A DNA stretch of 64,000 nucleotides from CAYLYP01 sp964387795 (lineage in GTDB: Bacteria > Bacteroidota > Bacteroidia > Bacteroidales > UBA7960), in assembly GCA_964387795.1 (NCBI GenBank), contig CAYLYP010000004.1:36507-100506 (forward strand), given 5' to 3'. Under the pieces are notes generated by a model. It ran no database searches and was not told the DNA's origin. It worked only from the letters and a program-made list of their open reading frames with translations. The number at the start of each line of letters is the position of its first letter. Position 1 is the first letter of the stretch. This document shows, piece by piece, positions 52,492 to 60,697 of the stretch. The position numbers and the translations under genes were made by a program.

Positions 52492-52938
52492 ATGAAAAAG
52501 TTTTTATTTCTTACCGGTATGATGCTTTTTTCAATAAGCACATTGTTTGCTCAGGCAAAACCTTCAACTGCCGGTAGTGTTACTGATGGCCCTGATATTG
52601 AATTTGTTAGTGAAACCCACGATTTTGGTAAATTAGCCCTTAACAGCTTAGCTGAGTGTGAATTTACCTTTAAAAATACTGGAAATGCCCCACTTGTATT
52701 GTCAAATGTAAGAGCATCCTGCGGTTGCACTGTTCCTTCATGGCCTAAAGAACCTGTAGCTCCTGGTGAAACAGCAGTTATCAAGGTAAAATATACTACC
52801 AATACACGGGCACATGTAATCAACAAATCCATCGTTGTAAGCAGCAATGCTGTTGAAGCACACAAAACAGTTGTTTTGCGTATTAAAGGAGAGTTTTTTG
52901 ATCCAGCCGCTTCTACAAATACAACTCCACAGAACTAA
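52492..52938 (+). CDS. DUF1573 exported protein
   Basis: 148 residues from ATG 52492 (MKKFLFLTGMMLF), which begins a clear signal peptide ending FAQA; an in-frame ATT or GTG-type extension to 52438 is rejected because it would bury the signal and precede the likely promoter. The mature domain is a DUF1573 immunoglobulin-like fold: FVSETHDFGKLALNSLAECEFTFKNTGNAPL, SNVRASCGCTVPSWPKEPVAPGETAVIKVKY, ending in HKTVVLRIKGEF. The C-G-C pair in SCGCT is a hallmark. Such proteins are abundant in Bacteroidota periplasm and of uncertain function. Strong terminator follows. Confidence 0.92.
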   Translation: MKKFLFLTGMMLFSISTLFAQAKPSTAGSVTDGPDIEFVSETHDFGKLALNSLAECEFTFKNTGNAPLVLSNVRASCGCTVPSWPKEPVAPGETAVIKVKYTTNTRAHVINKSIVVSSNAVEAHKTVVLRIKGEFFDPAASTNTTPQN

Positions 52939-52955
52939 TTTTTGGTTAAAATACT

Positions 52956-52994
52956 AAAAAGGCTTCCGTTTGATTATGAACGGAAGCCTTTTTT
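52956..52994 (+). terminator. Terminator after the DUF1573 gene
   Basis: Perfect 15-bp inverted repeat AAAAAGGCTTCCGTT / AACGGAAGCCTTTTT with an 8-base loop and a T run. Confidence 0.9.
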
Positions 52995-53273
52995 ATTTAT
53001 TCATACTGAAAAAAATCATTATCAGGTATATATACAATCTTCTCTACAGTTTGTTGTAATCATATTATTAAGAATACCGGAATTAAACCCTAATGAGTGG
53101 TAAAAAAAATAAAATGATTTAAATAAAGAAAAATTTCTATTTATAAATTCTTTTAAATGTTGTATTTTTACAGTGTTTTTAAAAAAAGCGGACTTGTTAT
53201 TAAACAAGTAAGCAATCATCTTTGTTGTCATAAGAAGATTTGTATTTGTAGTTAGATATTTGAAAAAAAACGT
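52995..53273. other. AT-rich region upstream of the unknown 181-residue gene
   Basis: About 280 bases after the terminator (338 from stop to start). Very AT-rich; no exact promoter element, repeat or ORF that I can support. Confidence 0.4.
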
Positions 53274-53819
53274 ATGATGGAACCCTATTTTCAGGATCTT
53301 GATTTCTCGGTAGCATCGTCTATAAAGAATAAAGCTATTGGGAATATCCTTAGCCCCTTTAATGATGCATCAATATATTCAACATTATGCGCAGATCAAA
53401 GGGATCATAAAATCATTGTTGAACTACTTTCTGAATATAAAGAATGGGCGCAGCTATACAAAAAGTTCCCATTTATAAAGCTGACTTATTTACCACCAAA
53501 GGGATATTATCATAAGCAATTTGAAAAGAATGACCAGTCTTTTGCATTGTTGCTGCCTGATGGAAGAAATATAGCAGGTTTACTTAAGGGCTATGCTATC
53601 GGCAAGGTGGTTAGGTTTGATTTAGCAGAGGTTCATTTGATTGGGCAGGCGATACCTGATGGTTCATGGCTGATCGATATTCAGCCTTCAACAACAGGAG
53701 TTGAGAAACAGTTAATTGAGGAAAAGCTTGATTTTCCAGTTAAGAAAAACAATTGTAGCACTGAATTGTCATTTCCAAAAACAGCAATGCCGGAGGAAGG
53801 GACAGTTGAATATTGGTAA
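53274..53819 (+). CDS. Protein of unknown function preceding a thioesterase
   Basis: 181 residues; starts at either of two adjacent ATG codons. No signal or membrane segment. FPFIKLTYLPPKGYYHKQFE, FALLLPDGRNIAGLLKGYAIGKVVRFDLAEVHLIGQ and DGSWLIDIQPSTTG read like a mixed alpha/beta fold; I do not recognise the family. The thioesterase gene starts two bases after its stop, the OsmC gene 17 bases further and the CoA-binding gene 14 bases beyond that, so it belongs to a four-gene unit, possibly concerned with acyl-CoA or hydroperoxide chemistry. Confidence 0.65.
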   Translation: MMEPYFQDLDFSVASSIKNKAIGNILSPFNDASIYSTLCADQRDHKIIVELLSEYKEWAQLYKKFPFIKLTYLPPKGYYHKQFEKNDQSFALLLPDGRNIAGLLKGYAIGKVVRFDLAEVHLIGQAIPDGSWLIDIQPSTTGVEKQLIEEKLDFPVKKNNCSTELSFPKTAMPEEGTVEYW

Positions 53820-53821
53820 AA

Positions 53822-54232
53822 ATGTTTGTAAGTGAGACTCAGATAAGGGTAAGATATGCCGAAACCGATAAAATGGGTTTTGTTTATTATGGAAATTACC
53901 CTCAGTATTATGAAGTAGGAAGAGTTGAAGCCATGCGAAAGCTTGGGATGTCATACAGGGAGATGGAGGAGATGGGAGTAATGATGCCTATTGCCAACAT
54001 GAGCATAAAGTATATCCAGCCGGCATATTATGATGATCTGATTACAGTCAGGACAATAGTAAAAGATATGCCTGTGTCGCGCATGAATTTCTCATACGAG
54101 ATACTAAACCCTGAAGGAAAAATAATAAATACAGGAGAAACAACGCTTGCATTTATTAATATGAAAAGTCGCCGACCTTGTGCTGCCCCTGATTTTTTTG
54201 TTGAAAGGCTTAAACAGTATTTTCAATCATAA
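53822..54232 (+). CDS. Acyl-CoA thioesterase (YbgC/4HBT hotdog fold)
   Basis: 136 residues from the ATG at 53822; an in-frame TTG nine bases earlier overlaps the upstream stop and is not needed. YAETDKMGFVYYGNYPQYYEVGRVEAMR is the hotdog active-site helix with catalytic Asp in ETDKMG, and AYYDDLITVRT plus GETTLAFINMKSRRP complete the fold. Hydrolyses acyl-CoA thioesters, chain length unknown. In YbgC-type loci it often stands near envelope or Tol genes; here it is within a small cluster with OsmC and CoA-binding proteins. Confidence 0.93.
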   Translation: MFVSETQIRVRYAETDKMGFVYYGNYPQYYEVGRVEAMRKLGMSYREMEEMGVMMPIANMSIKYIQPAYYDDLITVRTIVKDMPVSRMNFSYEILNPEGKIINTGETTLAFINMKSRRPCAAPDFFVERLKQYFQS

Positions 54233-54249
54233 CCTAAGGATAAAAAAAC

Positions 54250-54648
54250 ATGGATGTAGAGATAAGATTTGACGGAAATAAAAAAGTTACTGCCATTTAT
54301 AAGGGTTTTGAGATTAAAACTGATCAGCCAGTTAAGGCAGGGGGTGATGGTTCAGCTCCAGGCCCTTTTGATTTATTTTTGGCATCAATTGCAACTTGTG
54401 CTGGTTTTTATGTGAAATCTTTTTGCGATCAAAGGGGCATTTCAGCCGATGGTATCCGTATTACCCAAAGGATGAACCATAACCCTGATACCCGAATGAT
54501 TGATCAAATCTATATTGATATAATATTACCTGTCGGCTTCCCTGAGAAATATAAACAAGCTGTAATTCTTGCCGCTGAGCAATGTGCAGTAAAAAAGCAT
54601 ATTGCCTCTGCTCCTGAATTTTTTATTACAGCAAGTATTTATTCTTAA
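54250..54648 (+). CDS. OsmC-family protein
   Basis: 132 residues with redox cysteines Cys50 (LASIATCAGFY) and Cys112 (AAEQCAVKKHI), and the APGPFDLFLASIATC loop-helix of the OsmC family. This branch resembles the YhfA/predicted redox type. It follows the thioesterase by 17 bases and precedes a CoA-binding protein by 14, so it is a middle gene of the unit. Likely a cytoplasmic peroxidase or related redox enzyme; substrate unknown. Confidence 0.9.
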   Translation: MDVEIRFDGNKKVTAIYKGFEIKTDQPVKAGGDGSAPGPFDLFLASIATCAGFYVKSFCDQRGISADGIRITQRMNHNPDTRMIDQIYIDIILPVGFPEKYKQAVILAAEQCAVKKHIASAPEFFITASIYS

Positions 54649-54662
54649 AAAAAAGAAAGCTC

Positions 54663-55034
54663 ATGATAGGACCAACACTAATAATGGGAGCCAGCACTAA
54701 ACCCTTCCGCTTCTCCTACAAGCTAACTGAAAGGCTTAGTGCTAACGGATATAAGATTTATTGCATTGGCAAAAATCCAGGTAGTGTCTTTGGTGTCGAC
54801 ATAATGACAGGCATGCCTGATTTGGAACAAATCCATACGATAAGCCTGTATTTGAACCCAAAGAACCAGGAGGAGTATTATGATTATTTTTTAAAACTTG
54901 CACCTGAACGCGTAATATTTAATCCCGGGACTTATAACCCCATCCTTAAGAAGCTGCTAAACGACAATGGTATAAGGACGATTGAGGAGTGCAGCCTGGT
55001 GCTTTTAAGTATGAATGAATACGAAACCAGATAA
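54663..55034 (+). CDS. CoA-binding domain protein
   Basis: 123 residues, a single Rossmann domain of the CoA_binding_2 type (YccU-like). The start TLIMGASTKPFRFSYKLTERLSANGYKIYCIGKNPG has the glycine-rich loop, and ERVIFNPGTYNPILKKLLNDNGIRTIEECSLVLL the usual end with the conserved E-x-C. Family members bind CoA, some as regulatory modules, with no known enzyme activity. Last gene of the four-gene unit; no terminator hairpin is seen after it. Confidence 0.9.
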   Translation: MIGPTLIMGASTKPFRFSYKLTERLSANGYKIYCIGKNPGSVFGVDIMTGMPDLEQIHTISLYLNPKNQEEYYDYFLKLAPERVIFNPGTYNPILKKLLNDNGIRTIEECSLVLLSMNEYETR

Positions 55035-55410
55035 AAGTTTTGAGAAAACTGCCTATTATATTGAAATTCAAAAACAGTTTAAATTCTGTTTCGGGGTGTC
55101 AAAGAGTAGCAAAATGGAGTAATAAACGATTGTTTTAATTGTTTTAAGTAGGAATGCTTAAAATGATAAAGATGGAATAAACAAGGGAAAGTGAAGGTAT
55201 AGATTAGTAATAATTGAGATTAAATTAAAAAAATGCTTGTAAAAAGCCTTAAAAATTGAGCTAAACAATAAATCTTGATATTAATTATATGATATATTTC
55301 ACTGCCTTAGAAATTATTTGTATTTTTGGAAATTCTTAGAAGAAGGGGGGTTTAAGCCCCCGTAATGTTTATCTGCTTACTTGATTGTACAAACTAACCA
55401 TTTTAATTCG
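55035..55410. other. Intergenic region with leader of the DUF349 gene
   Basis: 376 AT-rich bases. Near the right end are a -7 element at 55321-55328 and a GC-rich hairpin at 55345-55361 that would lie in the first bases of the DUF349 transcript. The left part shows nothing. Confidence 0.5.
55321..55361 (+). promoter_or_regulatory. Candidate promoter and leader hairpin of the DUF349 gene
   Basis: TATTTTTG at 55321-55328 matches the -7 consensus; transcription would start near 55335. Ten bases later GGGGG-TTTAAG-CCCCC (55345/46-55361) can form a short, strong hairpin near the 5' end. The leader to the ATG is about 76 bases. Confidence 0.4.
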
Positions 55411-57495
55411 ATGGAAAACAAAGAGCTGCTAAACCCTGAAGAGGTTAATGAAAATCAGGACAGGGAACAGAATGCTGTCTCAGCAGAATCTGCTGACAAT
55501 ACCCAGGAGGTATCATCTACTATTGAACAGGCTCAGGATAATATTCCTGATGAGAAAGAAGGCGAACCAACAGAAGTTAATGTTTCTCAGGAAAATATTA
55601 AGGAACAGGAACTGCCTGAAGGAGAAGAAGCTGTATCTGAACCCAAGAGCGTTGTTGAAAGCACTGCTACTGGTCAGGAGGTAAGCCATGAAACAACAGT
55701 GAAGAGCTCAAGAGCTAGACATGAATCAGGAATAGAGGAAGAAGACCTTTCTGAAAAGTATAACAGTTTTTCACGCGAAGCTCTTGTTGAGGCTATTGAA
55801 AATCTTGTTGTTTTAGAGGATGTGTCTGAGATCAGAAAACATATTGGTTTTATAAAGCTTGCCTTTAAGAAATATCAAAAAGAAGAGCACCTTACTCATT
55901 ATGAAGCAAAGGCGAACCATAAAGAAGATGAAACTCCTGAAGAAGAGGTAGCAGAGGTAAGCCCTGTTGTTGATGAAGAAGATCCATTGAAGGATAGGTT
56001 TGATGCTGCTTTTACAATATATAAGAATAAAAAAGCTGTTTTTGATACAGAACAGGAGCATTATAAAGAAGAAAACCTAAAGTTAAAAAACGCTATACTT
56101 GAAGAGTTGCGTGTCCTGATAGATTCTGAAGAAGAACTTAAAAAGACTTATGATTTATTCCGTGAGTTACAGGAACGTTGGAAACAAATAGGACAGGTTC
56201 CTCCGGCTGAAAAAAGCAACCTTTGGAATTCCTATCATTTCCTTGTAGAGAAGTTTTTTGACAGGGTAAAAATCAATAATGAGTTAAAAGACCTTGATCT
56301 GAAGAAAAATCTGGAAGCTAAACTTGAACTATGTGAGAAAGCAGAAGAGCTTTTGCTTGAACAATCTATCACAAAGTCATTCCAAATGCTTCAAAAACTT
56401 CATGAGCAATGGAAGGAAATAGGACCTGTTCCAAAAGATAAAAAGGATGAGATTTGGGAAAGGTTTAAAGCAGCAACAGATACTTTAAACAAACGCCGCC
56501 AGGACTTTTACGATGGATTGCGTGATGAACAAAATAAAAATTATTCTGCAAAAGTTGTTTTATGCGAACAAGCAGAACAGATTGCTGAACTTCTTTGTGA
56601 AACCCCACGCGATTGGCAGGAAAATACCAGTAAGATAAATGAATTGCTTACTGTTTGGAAAACCATTGGTTTTGCACCAAAAAAGGTAAATAATGAAGTT
56701 TGGAACCGTTTTAGGGCTGGATTGGATGTATTCTTTAGAAACAAAAAAGAGTATTTTAAGAAACTTAAGGATGAACAGCTCGAAAACTATAATATCAAAC
56801 TTGATCTTTGTGTCCAGGCTGAAGCATTAAAGGATAGCACTGATTGGAAATCAAGTACTGATGAACTGATAAGGTTACAAAAAGAATGGAAGAAGATTGG
56901 GCCGGTTCCTAATAAGTTTTCTGAAAAAGTATGGAAAAGGTTCAGGGCAGCATGTGATGAGTTTTTTAATCGTAAGTCTGATTATTTCTCAAATATTGGA
57001 GAAAAGCAGGATGAAAATCTCAAGAGCAAGCTGGAATTGATTGAGAAGGTGAAAGCTTTTGAATTTACCGAAAACAACAATGAAACTCTTGAAATCCTGA
57101 AAGGATTTCAGCGTGAGTGGATGGAAATAGGCCACGTTCCTATTAAGGAAAAGGACAAAGTTCAAAATGAATTCAGGAAGCTTATTAATGAGAAGTTTGA
57201 TAGAATAAAAATCAGTAATAAGGAAAGAGCAAATGTTAATTACAAGAATAAACTTGATAACATTAAAGGATCTCCTAATGCTGACAATATAATATACAAA
57301 GAAAGAAGCTTTATCCAGAGCAAAATTCAAGGCTTACAGAATGATATCAAACTGTGGGAGAACAATATTGGTTTCTTTGCATCGTCAAAGAAAGCAGATA
57401 TACTGAAAGCTGAATTTGAACAAAAAATAGAAAAGGCAAGAAAAGAAATTGAGATGCTGGAGGAAAAATTAAAAATCCTTCGTGATTCAATATAG
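55411..57495 (+). CDS. DUF349 repeat protein
   Basis: 694 residues from ATG 55411; an upstream TTG would add ten residues. The first 120 residues are acidic and low-complexity (rich in E, Q, N), so likely disordered and cytoplasmic. Then follow about five DUF349 three-helix repeats with the W-K-x-I-G-x-(V/A)-P core: ERWKQIGQVPPAEK, EQWKEIGPVPKDKK, TVWKTIGFAPKKVN, KEWKKIGPVPNKFS and REWMEIGHVPIKEK. The C-terminal 90 residues are a coiled coil. DUF349 proteins are common in Bacteroidota; no activity is established. Terminator follows. Confidence 0.93.
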   Translation: MENKELLNPEEVNENQDREQNAVSAESADNTQEVSSTIEQAQDNIPDEKEGEPTEVNVSQENIKEQELPEGEEAVSEPKSVVESTATGQEVSHETTVKSSRARHESGIEEEDLSEKYNSFSREALVEAIENLVVLEDVSEIRKHIGFIKLAFKKYQKEEHLTHYEAKANHKEDETPEEEVAEVSPVVDEEDPLKDRFDAAFTIYKNKKAVFDTEQEHYKEENLKLKNAILEELRVLIDSEEELKKTYDLFRELQERWKQIGQVPPAEKSNLWNSYHFLVEKFFDRVKINNELKDLDLKKNLEAKLELCEKAEELLLEQSITKSFQMLQKLHEQWKEIGPVPKDKKDEIWERFKAATDTLNKRRQDFYDGLRDEQNKNYSAKVVLCEQAEQIAELLCETPRDWQENTSKINELLTVWKTIGFAPKKVNNEVWNRFRAGLDVFFRNKKEYFKKLKDEQLENYNIKLDLCVQAEALKDSTDWKSSTDELIRLQKEWKKIGPVPNKFSEKVWKRFRAACDEFFNRKSDYFSNIGEKQDENLKSKLELIEKVKAFEFTENNNETLEILKGFQREWMEIGHVPIKEKDKVQNEFRKLINEKFDRIKISNKERANVNYKNKLDNIKGSPNADNIIYKERSFIQSKIQGLQNDIKLWENNIGFFASSKKADILKAEFEQKIEKARKEIEMLEEKLKILRDSI

Positions 57496-57516
57496 TTTTT
57501 TGCCAATGTAATAATG

Positions 57517-57550
57517 AGCCTTTGTTTATTTAAACAAAGGCTTTTTTTTT
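57517..57550 (+). terminator. Terminator after the DUF349 gene
   Basis: Perfect 12-bp inverted repeat AGCCTTTGTTTA / TAAACAAAGGCT with a two-base loop, followed by eight more T. Confidence 0.9.
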
Positions 57551-57574
57551 ATTTACATTAAACAATGTTGCTTT

Positions 57575-57582
57575 TAGATTTG
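57575..57582 (+). promoter_or_regulatory. Candidate -7 element for the E1 gene
   Basis: TAGATTTG, exact TAnnTTTG, 46 bases before the ATG and just after the preceding terminator. No TTG at the -33 position. Confidence 0.35.
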
Positions 57583-57628
57583 TTATTTAGAATGAGTATT
57601 AATAACAAAGGATTATAAATGTAAATCT

Positions 57629-59707
57629 ATGATTAAGAGCAATTGTGAAGAAATTGAAATACAGCAATCTCATAGAAAGAGGTTTACGCTTGAAGAGACA
57701 TCGAAGGATAAACTATTAAAATACTATTATCTTTTGTTGTTAGGACGTAAACTTGATGAGAAAGCTCCAAATTATTTAAAACAAGCATTAGGATGGTCTT
57801 ATCATGCACCTTATGCCGGACATGATGGGATACAGTTGGCTATTGGACAGATATTTGACAAGGAAACAGACCATTTGTTCCCCTATTACAGGGATATGTT
57901 AACAGCCTTATCAGCAGGATTGACTGCTGAAGAGATTATCCTGAACGGTATTAGTAAGGCAACAGACCTGGCAAGCGGAGGAAGGCATATGTCCAATCAT
58001 TTTGCAAAGCCTCAATGGAATATTCACAATGTTTCTTCAGCCACAGGAAATCATACATTGCATGCAGTGGGTGTGGGAAGGGCAATGAAGACTTACAATC
58101 ATAGGGGTGTAGCTATAAGCTCACAGGGAGAGTCATCTGTTTCGGAAGGCTATGTTTATGAAGCAATAAACGGGGCAAGCAATGAGAAATTACCTGTTGT
58201 TTTTGTTTTTCAGGACAATGGATATGGCATTTCTGTTCCAAAGAAAGACCAGACTGCGAACCGTAAGGTGGCTGATAATTTTGCTGGATTTAAAAATATC
58301 AGGCTTATTCATTGTGATGGGAAAGATGTGTTTGATAGTTTAAATGCTGTTTATGAGGCCAAACTACATGCAATGGAGAACATGGAACCTGTCATTGTTC
58401 ATGCAAGTTGTGTTCGTATTGGACCACACTCCAATTCAGACCGACATGAACTATACCGTGATGAGAGGGAGCTACATTGTGTAAAGGCTCATGATCCTTT
58501 GGACAAATACCGAAAGCTTATTCTTGAGTCAGGTCGTGTTTCAGATAATGATTTGGTGGAGATTGAAGAAAGGGTGAAATCAGAAATATCAGTTGCCCAT
58601 AAAAAAGCGATGGCTGCTCCTGATCCTGATCCTGCCTCTATATTTAATTTCGTGAGTCCTGAGCCTTATAAAAGCAATAAGTATCCAGATGGTCTTCATA
58701 AGGAAGATGGTTCGCCAGTGAAGCTTATTCAGGCTATAAACGAAACATTGAAATCCGAGTTCAGGCATAATCCTGATACATTTCTTTGGGGGCAGGATAT
58801 TGCAAACAAGGAAAAAGGCGGGATCTTTAATGTGAGCAAGGGAATGCAAAAGGAATTTGGGAAGCTAAGGGTCTTTAATGCACCAATAGCTGAGGATTTC
58901 ATTGTAGGGACTGCCAATGGGATGAGCCGTTTTAATGAGAAAATACGCATTGTTGTTGAAGGGGCTGAATTTGCGGATTATTTTTGGCCTGCAATGGAGC
59001 AATTGGTAGAACTTTCGCATGACTATTGGCGGAGCAATGGTGCTTTCAGCCCTAATGTTACGGTTCGCCTGGCATCTGGTGGTTACATTGGGGGCGGGTT
59101 ATATCACAGCCAGACAATTGAAGCAGCCCTTACTACATTCCCTGGATTAAGGGTTGTCTATCCATCTTCAGCCGATGATGCAGCAGGTTTGCTCCGTACT
59201 TCAATACGTTCAAAAGGACCAACTATTTTTTTAGAACCCAAGGCTTTGTATAATTCCAAAGATGCAGAGGCAGTTGTCCCTGAGGATTTTGAAGTGCCTT
59301 TTGGTAAGGCCAGGGTAAGAAGAGCAGGTTCAGATCTGACTATAATAACTTATGGGAATACCACTCCGATGAGTATTGAAGTTTCTGACAGAATAAAAAA
59401 AGACACAGGAAAAGAAGTAGAAGTTATTGATATTCGTTCCTTATTGCCATTGGATGAGGAAGGAATATTAAACTCTGTAAAAAAGACAGGGCGAGCTTTG
59501 GTAGTACATGAAGATAAAGTATTTGCAGGATTTGGCGGGGAATTATCTGCCCTGATATCTGATAAGGCATTTCAATATCTTGATGCCCCGGTCAAAAGGC
59601 TTGGGGCTACATTTACCCCCGTAGGGTTTAACAGGATATTAGAGCGTGCAATCTTACCTGATGCTGAAAAGATCTATCAGGCAGCTTTGGACTTATTAAA
59701 ATATTGA
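57629..59707 (+). CDS. 2-oxoacid dehydrogenase E1, fused alpha and beta subunits
   Basis: 692 residues with the alpha part first (about 25-345) and beta part after (about 375-692), a fusion seen for branched-chain 2-oxoacid dehydrogenases of Bacteroidota. YYLLLLGRKLDEK and GHDGIQLAIGQ open the alpha part. The TPP motif is QGESSVSEGYVYEAINGASN ending in QDNGYGIS, where the usual GDG reads GES. The beta half has VWGQDIANKEKGG (FLWGQDIA), FNAPIAEDFIVGTANGM, GAEFADYFWPAMEQL and SADDAAGLLRTSIR. It feeds acyl groups to an E2 that, like E3, is not in this window. Own promoter and terminator, so expressed separately. Confidence 0.93.
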   Translation: MIKSNCEEIEIQQSHRKRFTLEETSKDKLLKYYYLLLLGRKLDEKAPNYLKQALGWSYHAPYAGHDGIQLAIGQIFDKETDHLFPYYRDMLTALSAGLTAEEIILNGISKATDLASGGRHMSNHFAKPQWNIHNVSSATGNHTLHAVGVGRAMKTYNHRGVAISSQGESSVSEGYVYEAINGASNEKLPVVFVFQDNGYGISVPKKDQTANRKVADNFAGFKNIRLIHCDGKDVFDSLNAVYEAKLHAMENMEPVIVHASCVRIGPHSNSDRHELYRDERELHCVKAHDPLDKYRKLILESGRVSDNDLVEIEERVKSEISVAHKKAMAAPDPDPASIFNFVSPEPYKSNKYPDGLHKEDGSPVKLIQAINETLKSEFRHNPDTFLWGQDIANKEKGGIFNVSKGMQKEFGKLRVFNAPIAEDFIVGTANGMSRFNEKIRIVVEGAEFADYFWPAMEQLVELSHDYWRSNGAFSPNVTVRLASGGYIGGGLYHSQTIEAALTTFPGLRVVYPSSADDAAGLLRTSIRSKGPTIFLEPKALYNSKDAEAVVPEDFEVPFGKARVRRAGSDLTIITYGNTTPMSIEVSDRIKKDTGKEVEVIDIRSLLPLDEEGILNSVKKTGRALVVHEDKVFAGFGGELSALISDKAFQYLDAPVKRLGATFTPVGFNRILERAILPDAEKIYQAALDLLKY

Positions 59708-59739
59708 TTTTTGCTTGTGATTTTCTGGTTTTAGTTGTG

Positions 59740-59768
59740 AAAAAAGCAGCCGAAAGGCTGCTTTTTTT
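59740..59768. terminator. Terminator between the convergent E1 and fabG genes
   Basis: AAAAAAGCAGCC / GGCTGCTTTTTTT with a GAAA tetraloop. The A and T runs make it usable by both convergent genes. Confidence 0.9.
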
Positions 59769-59823
59769 GAATCCTAAAAACTGCATAATTCGATATACAG
59801 CTTAGATATTTTTGATAAGAAGA

Positions 59824-60570
59824 TTACACATTCATCCCGCCACATACATGGATAACCTGACCTGTAACATAAGAAGATAAATCTGAAGCCAGATAAACAC
59901 AAGTATTTGCTACATCTTCAGGTGTGCCTCCACGGCGTAATGGTATTTGTGCTTCCCATGATTTTTTTACCTCTTCTGGTAATACCCCGGTCATCTCAGT
60001 AATGATGAAGCCTGGAGCGATGGCATTATGGCGGATACCACGGGCACCCATTTCTTTGGCAGCTGATTTGGTAAACCCAATGATTCCGGCTTTTGAAGCT
60101 GAATAATTACACTGATTGGCATTTCCTGAAACTCCAACAACTGAACTCATATTGATCACACTACCGGAAGCCTGTTTCCACATGATGGGCTGTACTGCTT
60201 TTGTAAAATTGAAAACAGATTTTAAGTTTACTGAAATAACAGCATCCCATTGCTCTTCAGTCATTCTTTTTAATGCACCATCTTTTGTGATTCCGGCGTT
60301 GTTTACAAGGATATCTATTCGTCCAAAATCTTTTGCGATTTCGTCAACTACCCTGAAGGTATCTTCATGGTTTGCTGCGTTTGATGCATAAGCTTTTACC
60401 TTTACACCAAAGGCTGCAATTTCTTTTTCAGTATTCTGGGCAGCCTCATTAATTACCAGGTCGGTAAAGGCAATATTACAGCCTTCCTGGGCAAAACGGA
60501 TAGCAATGGCTTTTCCAATACCTCGTGCTGCACCGGTAATAATTGCTGTTTTTCCTTCAAGTAATTTCAT
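59824..60570 (-). CDS. fabG: 3-oxoacyl-ACP reductase
   Basis: 248 residues from ATG 60570 (MKLLEGKTAIITGAARGIG), the usual FabG start; the longer frame to 60618 adds 16 unrelated residues. Motifs: TGAARGIGKAIA (about 11-18), NNAGITKDGAL, Ser in VINMSSVVGVSGNANQ, catalytic YSASKAG, and APGFIITEMT, with VTGQVIHVCGGMNV ending the chain. It reduces 3-oxoacyl-ACP with NADPH in each round of fatty-acid elongation. A TAATTTTG element upstream lacks a properly placed -33. Confidence 0.95.
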   Translation of the reverse strand: MKLLEGKTAIITGAARGIGKAIAIRFAQEGCNIAFTDLVINEAAQNTEKEIAAFGVKVKAYASNAANHEDTFRVVDEIAKDFGRIDILVNNAGITKDGALKRMTEEQWDAVISVNLKSVFNFTKAVQPIMWKQASGSVINMSSVVGVSGNANQCNYSASKAGIIGFTKSAAKEMGARGIRHNAIAPGFIITEMTGVLPEEVKKSWEAQIPLRRGGTPEDVANTCVYLASDLSSYVTGQVIHVCGGMNV

Positions 60571-60647
60571 TGTATCTTTTTTTTGTGTTTGACGGACAAA
60601 ATTAATCAAATATGACAAATAAAAGGCAATGTATTAAAGCAAAAATA

Positions 60648-60687
60648 AAAACAGCCTGCTTCGGTCAAAGGAGGCAGGCTGTTTTTT
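60648..60687 (-). terminator. Terminator after the glycogen synthase-phosphorylase gene
   Basis: Stem AAAACAGCCTGC / GCAGGCTGTTTT with an inner partial pairing; on the minus strand it follows the stop codon by about ten bases and ends in a T run. Confidence 0.85.
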
Positions 60688-60697
60688 AAGTTAATTT

